Positions 1-4,602 of a stretch of DNA of 12,403 bases are shown here, piece after piece; positions within the stretch are counted from its first letter, which is position 1; each line of letters opens with the position of its first letter. A program made the translations under genes and the position numbers. The notes below the pieces were generated by a model. The model was not told where the DNA came from. It ran no database searches and saw only the letters and a program-made list of their open reading frames with translations. The stretch spans positions 1-12,403 of the forward strand of contig CALDJM010000079.1 in the NCBI GenBank assembly GCA_937899155.1, read 5' to 3'. The stretch is from an uncultured bacterium (GTDB lineage Bacteria; Patescibacteriota; Dojkabacteria; SC72).

Positions 1-173
1 ATACTAATAATCGACGATGGATTGGGGGGTATGGGGATAAATTCACCTTAACCCCAACCCTTTTAACTATTAATCGACAAGATGGTACAGTATACCATAT
101 CAGTAATAGTGCAATAAAAAATATTATCATACCCTATGAACACGTTACAAGACCAAAAAAGGTGAGAAAATGA
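1..173 (+). CDS. C-terminal end of an unrecognised protein (5' truncated by window edge)
   Basis: A reading frame is open from the left edge (first full codon at position 3) to a TGA at 171-173, giving the last 56 residues of a protein. The tail is basic and ends in PKKVRK, after a stretch rich in Thr, Ile and Asn. I do not recognise a family. The TGA overlaps the ATG of the next gene (ATGA), the same coupling seen at several later junctions, which supports this frame being translated. The start and most of the protein lie outside the window. Confidence 0.55.
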   Translation, partial: TNNRRWIGGYGDKFTLTPTLLTINRQDGTVYHISNSAIKNIIIPYEHVTRPKKVRK

Positions 174-592
174 GTAATAATAATGGTGCGATGCAAACAC
201 CACCAACATTGAAATTTAATCCTGAATACTATACTAAGATTTTATGTGGGGATAAAACACAAACAACAAGATTACATTTAAAAGAAGGAATTGAAGTAGG
301 TAAAATAGTTGAAGCAAAATTCAATGGATTAGAAGATGTAATATTACCTTTAATTGTGAAAAAAATAACTATTAAAAAGTTTTTTGATTTAAATAAAAAA
401 GATGCGAAAAGAGAGGGTTACTTATCTAAGGCTAATTTAGAATTGGATTTAATGAGAATTTATCCTAACTTAGAAAGAGATTCTACTATTTACTGTATAG
501 AATTTTATTTACAAGAGGGTTGGATAACTCATGAATTTGATATTAAACAAAATCAAGTACACTTTGGAGATATTAAAAAAGTTAAATTATAA
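170..592 (+). CDS. ASCH-domain protein
   Basis: This 140-residue protein has the hallmarks of the ASCH (ASC-1 homology) fold. An N-terminal strand LKFNPEYYTKIL leads into GDKTQTTR (residues 27-34), which fits the family GxKxxxxR motif. Then come VGKIVEAKF, a strand-rich middle, and a C-terminal TIYCIEFYL strand. ASCH proteins are PUA-like beta barrels thought to bind RNA or modified nucleotides; some act as amidohydrolases on acetylated cytidine. They are common accessory genes in viruses. The start at 170 has GGTGA at 161-165 four bases upstream and overlaps the previous stop; ATG at 191 is a weaker alternative. Its exact substrate here cannot be inferred. Confidence 0.8.
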   Translation: MSNNNGAMQTPPTLKFNPEYYTKILCGDKTQTTRLHLKEGIEVGKIVEAKFNGLEDVILPLIVKKITIKKFFDLNKKDAKREGYLSKANLELDLMRIYPNLERDSTIYCIEFYLQEGWITHEFDIKQNQVHFGDIKKVKL

Positions 593-614
593 TAAATTAA
601 CTGGAGAGAAAAAA

Positions 615-794
615 ATGAATAGATTAAATGAAACTAGTCGTAATTTAAGAGAAACTCGTGAATACTATAATAAAATATTAAAAGATGAAGACTTCACAGT
701 ACATACAAAAGAAGAAATAGTGGAGCGGGTACATGAAATTGACACTCACCTAATCCGTATCAATAAGGAATTTAATGGAGGATTACAGAAATGA
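615..794 (+). CDS. Small charged hypothetical protein, helical
   Basis: A 59-residue protein starting MNRLNETSRNLRETREYY. An ATG at 531 is in frame, but it lies inside the ASCH gene and would add 28 residues shadowing it. The ATG at 615 has GGAGA at 603-607, so I chose it. The protein is rich in Glu, Arg, Lys and Asn, has no cysteine, and looks mostly helical, possibly a short coiled coil. I recognise no family. Its stop overlaps the next ATG by four bases, so it is probably translated together with the following Cys-rich protein. Confidence 0.6.
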   Translation: MNRLNETSRNLRETREYYNKILKDEDFTVHTKEEIVERVHEIDTHLIRINKEFNGGLQK

Positions 795-982
795 ATCAAC
801 ACACACGATTAATAAGAGTACATTGTTGTGGGGAATGTCCCTATACTAATAAGACTGTTAATGGTTACAAGTGCACTAAAACAGGGGAACATTTAAACAA
901 AACAAATTATATCCAATTACTATTCCTTCCTGATCATTGCCCATTAAAAATGGAAACCCCTGGTGATAATGTTGAATTCTAG
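791..982 (+). CDS. Small Cys-rich, putative zinc-binding protein
   Basis: A 63-residue protein with cysteines at 12, 13, 16, 28 and 50. The pattern HCCGECPY - KCTKTGE - LPDHCPL resembles small phage and archaeal proteins with a CxxCPY...C...(I/L)PDxCPL layout, which are presumed to bind one zinc ion. Function is unknown. GGAGG at 777-781 lies nine bases before the ATG, and the start overlaps the previous stop (ATGA). The family resemblance is from memory of the motif, not a search. Confidence 0.65.
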   Translation: MNQHTRLIRVHCCGECPYTNKTVNGYKCTKTGEHLNKTNYIQLLFLPDHCPLKMETPGDNVEF

Positions 983-1148
983 AGAACTTGATACTGCAAT
1001 TACTTGTTTTAATACTGTTTCTGGATATTTACTTGGAGTAGTAAGTAGTTTACCTGAAGATGAATGGTGTACAAGTGAAGAATTAGTCATGAATAGTTTG
1101 AACTTGTTAGGGGAATTCTTACAAAGTTTAGAAGTTAATGAAGAATAA
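963..1148 (+). CDS. Small acidic hypothetical protein
   Basis: A 61-residue protein that overlaps the end of the Cys-rich gene by 20 bases. The start is uncertain: GTG at 963 or ATG at 969. Neither has a well-spaced ribosome site, because GGTGA at 962-966 overlaps the GTG and is only two bases from the ATG. Translation is probably coupled to the upstream gene. The protein is leucine-rich and acidic (SSLPEDEW, SLEVNEE) and likely helical. No family recognised. Confidence 0.5.
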   Translation: MIMLNSRELDTAITCFNTVSGYLLGVVSSLPEDEWCTSEELVMNSLNLLGEFLQSLEVNEE

Positions 1149-1175
1149 AAATTATTTTTATAAAGGGGTGTCAGT

Positions 1176-1616
1176 ATGGTTGATATGAAAAACATAATCA
1201 CAACAAAACAGGGGGAATACATAATCCGCAAAACCTTCAATGGACATAAATATTATTATGGAACCTACAAAGAATTACCAATCGCAATAGCAATCCGTGA
1301 TGAACTACGAGAAGATAATTGGAACAAGAAAAACCTGATACATCACATACTAAAAGCAAAAATTGAGTATAATGATACTATAGAATTAATACAACAATAT
1401 AATCCTAAAATTATAAGTAAATTATATAAAGTGCAATGTTGGACAAATTGTGAAATCCTACCAAGAACTAATATAATAACATTGAAATGGAATTATACCC
1501 CAACACATTTAGTAATGTTAAATCTGAAAGAGTACTTACGACCAGAATTAAAAGTATTAAACAGTAACTTAAGAATGGATGGAGGTATGACAATATCATT
1601 AACAATAGAAATATAA
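1176..1616 (+). CDS. Hypothetical protein with AP2/integrase-arm-like N-terminus
   Basis: A 146-residue protein. Residues ~12-50 (GEYIIRKTFNGHKYYYGTY, then an AIAIRDELREDNW helix) look like the three-strand-plus-helix DNA-binding unit of AP2 domains and integrase arm-binding domains: a basic strand, an NGxxYYxGTY turn, then a helix with RDEL. This suggests sequence-specific DNA binding. The rest, with C93 and C97 in VQCWTNCEIL, is unrecognised; no integrase catalytic domain follows. GGGGTG at 1165-1170 precedes the ATG. It may be a viral regulator. The fold assignment is an inference from pattern, not from a search. Confidence 0.6.
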   Translation: MVDMKNIITTKQGEYIIRKTFNGHKYYYGTYKELPIAIAIRDELREDNWNKKNLIHHILKAKIEYNDTIELIQQYNPKIISKLYKVQCWTNCEILPRTNIITLKWNYTPTHLVMLNLKEYLRPELKVLNSNLRMDGGMTISLTIEI

Positions 1617-2014
1617 ATTACTTACTCCACACTTATAGTCATCGTGTCCCTGGAGAACCACAGTCAAGTGAACAGGAAACAGAACATACACGAAATAGGA
1701 GTAATGCAGAAAAACATAAAATTGCTAACATCCTCATTACTAAGTTACCCATAAAAGGTGAAGACAAACAACGAGTACATTACCTTATTGATAGGTACCA
1801 GGATTTTAATAGTTTACATCACAATGCCTCAAATGAGCAAATCATATCATGTATTTGTTACTATGTAATGTTAACCAGGAATCCTAGAAGCCGATTAGAA
1901 AAATATTCAATATTCCAAGAATTAAAGGTGAATCCAAATATGTATTACTTGATCATAACTCGTATGTTAAAATTGGAACAAGAAGAATCAAGGTTAAAAT
2001 TTAATAAGAATTAA
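1568..2014 (+). CDS. Open frame without a canonical start; possible TFB-cyclin-like helical protein, or a broken gene
   Basis: The frame is open from 1568 to TAA at 2014 and fills an otherwise empty 400-base stretch after the AP2-like gene, in the -1 frame relative to it. It encodes HTYSHRVPGEPQSSEQ, then a helical part with KIANILITKLPIKGEDK, then ISCICYYVMLTRNPRSRLEK and a last helix. The rhythm of short helices with an ICYYVxLxRNP segment recalls cyclin-like repeats of archaeal TFB, but this is weak. No ATG, GTG or TTG lies near the 5' end. GGAGG at 1581-1585 sits 9-12 bases before in-frame ATC (1595) and ATT (1598). The first in-frame ATG (1868) would leave only 48 residues. It may use a rare start, need a frameshift, or be a pseudogene with a one-base change. 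Confidence 0.5.
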   Translation, partial: LKNGWRYDNIINNRNINYLLHTYSHRVPGEPQSSEQETEHTRNRSNAEKHKIANILITKLPIKGEDKQRVHYLIDRYQDFNSLHHNASNEQIISCICYYVMLTRNPRSRLEKYSIFQELKVNPNMYYLIITRMLKLEQEESRLKFNKN

Positions 2015-2041
2015 TTTTCCTGTTTTTTCTCCTTTTTTTTT
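2015..2041 (+). terminator. T-rich archaeal-type terminator
   Basis: Directly after the stop at 2014 the + strand carries runs of four, six and nine T within 27 bases, broken only by C and G. Archaeal RNA polymerase stops at such U-rich tracts without needing a hairpin. It marks the end of the accessory cassette. Confidence 0.55.
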
Positions 2042-2096
2042 ATTTAATGTAAAATTAAAAAAAATTATCGTATGATACCTTATTTATTATTTACAG

Positions 2097-2105
2097 TATA
2101 TAAAT
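2097..2105 (+). promoter_or_regulatory. Candidate TATA box (TATATAAAT)
   Basis: A good match to the archaeal TATA box, with predicted initiation near 2125-2128. The only reading frame just downstream is the 10-codon ORF at 2168. Copies of TCGTAT flank the box and could be regulator contacts, but two copies are weak evidence. Confidence 0.45.
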
Positions 2106-2370
2106 GTTTCGTATCGTTTTGTTGGTAGAAGTGTAGGTAGAATCATTTAAAAGGAAAGTGGACAAAAATGGGAACACTAACAACCAATAATATAGTATAG
2201 GATAGTTAAAATTTTCATAAAAAATAATTTGAAGTGTTGAAGATGAATTTTATATTAATTGATAAGAAATTCTACTATTAAATATTTTCGTGAAAAAAAA
2301 ATATTATTATCAAAAAAAACTTAACGCACAAACATTCCCATTATTCACACATGAGAATCCTTAACCATCC

Positions 2371-2397
2371 TTATATAATAATCTATTTTATATAAAA
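2371..2397 (+). promoter_or_regulatory. Candidate promoter of the zinc-ribbon gene
   Basis: Two TATA-like stretches, TTATATAA at 2371-2378 and TTATATAAAA around 2389, precede the ATG at 2413. No Shine-Dalgarno sequence lies before that ATG. With the second box initiation would fall close to 2415, with the first close to 2400, so the message is probably leaderless or nearly so. This is a common archaeal arrangement. Confidence 0.45.
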
Positions 2398-2412
2398 ATA
2401 TGACACTAAAAA

Positions 2413-2631
2413 ATGAACAAAAAACCACATAATGAGATGGAACCAGTCAAAGAAGACAAGGACAAAAAATTAAATCATAAATGTCCAGAATGCAAATCTG
2501 ATCATATAGCATCAGTAGATGATACTGGAATATTATACTGTATGGATTGCGGTTTAGTTTTGACTGGATACCCACCATTAAGTATTAATAGTACACACAT
2601 CACATATGATTGGGGAATAACGTATTGGTAA
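2413..2631 (+). CDS. TFIIB-type zinc ribbon protein
   Basis: A 72-residue protein with a TFIIB-like zinc ribbon: HKCPECKSDHI (C24, C27), a short beta turn, then LYCMDCGLVLTG (C43, C46). The CPxC...CxxCGLVL signature is that of the N-terminal ribbon of archaeal TFB, which contacts the RNA polymerase dock. The cyclin core that binds DNA and TBP is missing, so it cannot be a full initiation factor. It could compete with or redirect host TFB, or serve as an adaptor. The tail PPLSINSTHITYDWGITYW is aromatic and unassigned. A charged, Lys/Glu-rich stretch (residues 9-20) precedes the ribbon. No ribosome site is visible. The last two codons and the stop lie inside the left arm of a long inverted repeat. 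Confidence 0.7.
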   Translation: MNKKPHNEMEPVKEDKDKKLNHKCPECKSDHIASVDDTGILYCMDCGLVLTGYPPLSINSTHITYDWGITYW

Positions 2632-2927
2632 GGATTGAAGAAGTCCAATTAATGGGTGCATAAATATTTTTATAAGTTCCTATTGATTTTATAGTACATT
2701 GTGGAGGATTACATATTTCGTCAGCTATAATTACATTTTATTAACTCAAAAGTTTTTCAATAAATTCTACACATTTTCTGCCTAAAAAAAGTCATTTCAT
2801 ATTTTCTCTATTTAAACTCAAAAAAGGGGATTAAACACAATTATTCAAATTTAAATTAAATCCTTTCCCTTAACATACACAATCAAATATAAACTTATAC
2901 ATAGTTGGACTTCTTCAATCTTTATCA
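2626..2927. repeat. 23-bp inverted repeat bounding a 302-bp non-coding segment
   Basis: The left arm (2626-2648, core GATTGAAGAAGTCCAA at 2633-2648) and the right arm (2905-2927, core TTGGACTTCTTCAATC at 2905-2920) are complementary at 21 of 23 positions. The other two positions are G-T, so as RNA all 23 could pair. The 256 bases between are AT-rich and contain no gene. TTGGTA occurs just outside or at each end (2625-2630 and 2929-2934). It could be a small MITE-like insertion, a long RNA stem, or a replication or packaging structure. The left arm includes the stop codon of the zinc-ribbon gene. Confidence 0.75.
2886..2894 (+). promoter_or_regulatory. Candidate TATA box for a small RNA (AATATAAAC)
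   Basis: A TATA-like element centred near 2890. Archaeal spacing predicts initiation near 2914-2918, inside the right arm of the inverted repeat and just before the folded segment that ends at a T run. In this AT-rich DNA such boxes also occur by chance. Confidence 0.3.
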
Positions 2928-3006
2928 TTTGGTAGTTACACCTCATTACCATTCATGCACAGGCATACAGGGGGCGATAAGCTCCCAACTACCATTCTAT
3001 TTTTTC
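2915..3006 (+). ncRNA. Candidate structured small RNA with three-helix fold and T-run end
   Basis: An outer helix pairs TGGTAGTT (2930-2937) with AACTACCA (2987-2994), eight perfect pairs. Inside are a 4-bp hairpin ATGC/GCAT (2955-2958 with 2963-2966, loop ACAG) and a 6-bp hairpin GGGGGC/GCTCCC (2970-2975 with 2981-2986, loop GATAA, one G-U pair). The second hairpin abuts the outer helix, so the two could stack as in the acceptor and T arms of tRNA. A T run (3000-3005) follows, fitting a terminator. The GC-rich hairpin stands out in AT-rich DNA. It is not a normal tRNA: no D arm or anticodon arm is present and there is no TTCGA loop. The 5' end is inferred from the TATA-like box at 2886. Confidence 0.45.
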
Positions 3007-3021
3007 ATATATTAATATATG
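3006..3021 (+). promoter_or_regulatory. Palindromic TATA region of the membrane-protein operon
   Basis: CATATATTAATATATG is a perfect 16-bp palindrome containing a TATA-like core, centred near 3013.5. Archaeal spacing of about 26 bases puts the transcription start near 3040 and a leader of about 75 bases before the gene at 3115. Confidence 0.45.
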
Positions 3022-3025
3022 CACT

Positions 3026-3049
3026 CCACTAAGGTTTAAACCCTAGTGG
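3026..3049. promoter_or_regulatory. 24-bp dyad overlapping the predicted transcription start
   Basis: The arms CCACTA and TAGTGG enclose GGTTTAAACC, giving a 24-bp inverted repeat with a single mismatched pair (A3032 against C3043). Its centre, 3037.5, coincides with the start predicted from the TATA palindrome just upstream. A dimeric repressor bound here would block initiation, so an operator is the simplest reading. As RNA it would form a stable hairpin, so a 5' leader element is the alternative. Confidence 0.5.
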
Positions 3050-3114
3050 CTGCACTAATACTTACTAATTTTAATATTAAACAAAAAAAAAAATAAAAGG
3101 GGAGAGATTCTATT

Positions 3115-3369
3115 ATGACAACAAGTTATAAAAATACATCAATTTTACTAAATATTGTAGGTTACATTATCGCAGTAGGAGGAACCATCACAGTAACACA
3201 ATGGACAAGCATACTACCAGCAGGTTATGATTGGTTAGCAACAATCCTCGTTGCAATCTTCGGATACGCACTCACACAATTAAGTGAAAATAAACGTGTA
3301 AGCACCGCAGAACAACTAACCAAAGAAGATGCAACCAATGAAACCAGTACAGAAACTGATGGAATATAA
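3115..3369 (+). CDS. Small membrane protein with two transmembrane helices, holin-like
   Basis: An 84-residue protein with two hydrophobic segments: residues ~9-30 (ILLNIVGYIIAVGGTITV) and ~39-57 (DWLATILVAIFGYALTQL). They are joined by a short loop and followed by a polar tail rich in Thr, Glu and Asp. The size, two helices and charged tail fit class II holins, which make pores in the cell membrane for lysis. However, no lysin gene is in the window, so the role is inferred from shape only. AGGGGAG (3098-3104) lies ten bases before the ATG. It overlaps the next membrane-protein gene. Confidence 0.65.
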   Translation: MTTSYKNTSILLNIVGYIIAVGGTITVTQWTSILPAGYDWLATILVAIFGYALTQLSENKRVSTAEQLTKEDATNETSTETDGI

Positions 3370-3946
3370 AACATGGTTCCATCACATAATATACCTCGAC
3401 GACATCAAACCGGAAATAAAACTTAAATGGAAAACAGAACACAAAACATTAAAACATTACATTTACCATGGATTAAAAACCAGTCTAAGCGTAGTATTCA
3501 TCAGTCTAGGAGTCACCACCCTATTCGCCGTGATAACACATGACCCAGGAATACGACGATACGGATTCACCACTTTCGATTGTGCAGTAGGAAGTATTGT
3601 TGCAGGATTTCTTATTATTTGGTTCATTGATCGTGTTCATCAACGTCAAGAAATGCAACGCGATATGGGAGATTTAAAGTATCGTAAAGAATTACGTGAA
3701 GAAAATAAGCATTTATCAGAAGAAAATAAAAAAATGCGAGAAAGTATAAACGATATGAGTGATGAAATCGCAGACATAAAATGTAATGACTTAATTGAAA
3801 AGAAAGTTGATGAACACTTAAGAGGAATATTATATGATCTACGGTTTGATAATGTTGATAATACTACTAATATTCCTACTAATAATAACAAGGAACTAAA
3901 CAAAAGAACCAACCAACAATTCATCAAAGACTTAACAGATGATTAA
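3359..3946 (+). CDS. Membrane protein with two transmembrane helices and a coiled coil
   Basis: The start may be ATG 3359 (195 residues, MEYKTWFHHI) or ATG 3329 (205 residues). Neither has a clear ribosome site. I prefer 3359, which overlaps the upstream gene by 11 bases rather than 41. Two membrane helices (SLSVVFISLGVTTLFAVI and FDCAVGSIVAGFLIIWFI) are followed by a long charged helix with heptad character (residues ~104-155 counted from 3329; ELREENKHLSEENKKM), then an Asn/Thr-rich tail. The long helix probably lies on one side of the membrane as a coiled coil. Pairing with the holin-like protein suggests a joint membrane or lysis role, but no family is recognised. Confidence 0.65.
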   Translation: MEYKTWFHHIIYLDDIKPEIKLKWKTEHKTLKHYIYHGLKTSLSVVFISLGVTTLFAVITHDPGIRRYGFTTFDCAVGSIVAGFLIIWFIDRVHQRQEMQRDMGDLKYRKELREENKHLSEENKKMRESINDMSDEIADIKCNDLIEKKVDEHLRGILYDLRFDNVDNTTNIPTNNNKELNKRTNQQFIKDLTDD

Positions 3947-3950
3947 AACA

Positions 3951-3958
3951 TTTTTTTT
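3951..3958 (+). terminator. T8 terminator
   Basis: A run of eight T begins five bases after the stop of the second membrane-protein gene. It likely ends that transcript before the packaging genes. Confidence 0.45.
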
Positions 3959-3967
3959 ATACCCCAC

Positions 3968-4033
3968 ACTTTCCACTTTCCACTTTTACAATTTCCAAAC
4001 TTTCCAAACTTTCCATAAAAATGGAAACTTTCC
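3968..4033. repeat. ACTTTCC repeat cluster upstream of the terminase genes
   Basis: Exact copies of ACTTTCC lie at 3968, 3975, 3999, 4008 and 4027, with a degenerate ACTTTTA at 3982 and ATTTCC at 3991. Two copies come as back-to-back 7-mers, others as AAACTTTCC. An inverted pair TTTCCAT/ATGGAAA (4010-4016 and 4021-4027) lies within. Such short iterated sites are typical protein-binding arrays. Lying directly before the putative small terminase gene, they could be the DNA-packaging recognition site of TerS, or an operator for late-gene control. Confidence 0.65.
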
Positions 4034-4034
4034 A

Positions 4035-4047
4035 TAAAATATATTAA
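4035..4047 (+). promoter_or_regulatory. Candidate TATA box before the head module
   Basis: TAAAATATATTAA ends three bases before the ATG at 4051. Archaeal spacing predicts initiation near 4063-4067, which would coincide with the second in-frame ATG (4063) and suggests a leaderless message starting there. The ACTTTCC repeats lie just upstream, where an activator would bind. Confidence 0.4.
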
Positions 4048-4050
4048 CAG

Positions 4051-4602
4051 ATGTATGATACAATGACCCAATTCCCAAAAATACATGACAGCCTACACTA
4101 CAATGAAATAGTGAATATGCTCATAGAAGGAAAATCAGGACGAAAGATTTCAGACTACCTCAAAGAAGAATATGGGGAAACAATAAGTCATACAACAATT
4201 AACAAATTTAATAAAGAAGAAGTTAATTTAAAAAATAAAGTTGATGCTAAAGTTCGTAGACGATCCAAAGAAAAAGTTGAAAAAGAAATTAAAAAACTTA
4301 ATGAGAAAAAAGTTAATGATGAAATTCAAACTGCTGCGGATATTGAAACTGCTGTTAATCAAGGAGTAAGTGAAGTTGAATTAATGAATTTAATGATTTC
4401 TTCTGGACCTGATATATGGGGTAAAGTTTTAGATAATCCTAATATTAGTCCTGAATATATTATGAAACTTATCTTAAATGCTGTGAAACTTAAATTTGAT
4501 AGGGATAAGGATACTAATAATTTAGATATTAACTTGGATACTAATCTTAAAAAGTTAGGGGATTTAATTAATCCAGAGGCTGAAGATGACAACAACAGTT
4601 AA
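4051..4602 (+). CDS. Putative terminase small subunit
   Basis: A 183-residue protein directly upstream of the large terminase, with a 17-base overlap. The N-terminal third contains a likely helix-turn-helix: HYNEIVNMLIEGKSGRKI, then SDYLKEEYGETISHTTINKF, where HTTINKF is the recognition helix. A strongly charged helix follows (RRRSKEKVEKEIKKLNEKK), and the last part is a helical, probably oligomerising segment. Small terminases bind the packaging site through an N-terminal HTH, form rings, and hand DNA to TerL. The assignment rests on this layout and position, as TerS sequences are poorly conserved. The start is 4051 or the second Met at 4063; no ribosome site precedes either, and a leaderless start at 4063 fits the TATA spacing. 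Confidence 0.7.
   Translation: MYDTMTQFPKIHDSLHYNEIVNMLIEGKSGRKISDYLKEEYGETISHTTINKFNKEEVNLKNKVDAKVRRRSKEKVEKEIKKLNEKKVNDEIQTAADIETAVNQGVSEVELMNLMISSGPDIWGKVLDNPNISPEYIMKLILNAVKLKFDRDKDTNNLDINLDTNLKKLGDLINPEAEDDNNS

Larger units (their letters stand above)
2042..2412. other. AT-rich intergenic region with candidate promoters and only mini-ORFs
   Basis: About 370 bases without a credible gene on either strand. It contains a TATA-like box (2097-2105) and, downstream of it, a 10-codon ORF (2168-2200, MGTLTTNNIV) preceded by AGGA at 2152-2155. An A/T hairpin lies at 2281-2305 (AATATTTT against AAAATATT), and a second TATA region near 2371-2397 serves the zinc-ribbon gene. TCGTAT occurs on both sides of the first TATA box (2068-2073 and 2109-2114). 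The short ORF could be a leader peptide or the remains of a deleted gene. Confidence 0.5.

Noticed and set aside
531..614. Upstream ATG at 531 for the 59-residue protein
   Set aside because: It would extend inside the ASCH gene without a ribosome site, while ATG 615 has GGAGA at good spacing.
944..1240. 98-residue minus-strand ORF across the small acidic gene
   Set aside because: It lies antisense to two genes with better ribosome sites and operon spacing, and it resembles no protein family. A chance shadow.
1560..1620. Programmed -1 frameshift joining the AP2-like gene to the 1568-2014 frame
   Set aside because: No X XXY YYZ slippery heptamer in the overlap and no clear downstream stem. 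Kept only as one possible explanation.
2281..2305. A/T-only hairpin as a regulatory element
   Set aside because: Pairing of A and T runs is expected by chance in such AT-rich DNA, and nothing nearby supports a role.
2931..2993. A true tRNA gene
   Set aside because: Only acceptor-like and T-arm-like helices exist. The D arm, a 7-base anticodon loop and the TTCGA loop are missing, and 63 bases is too short.
3968..4033. CRISPR array
   Set aside because: The repeats are only seven bases, irregularly spaced, without unique spacers of constant length.
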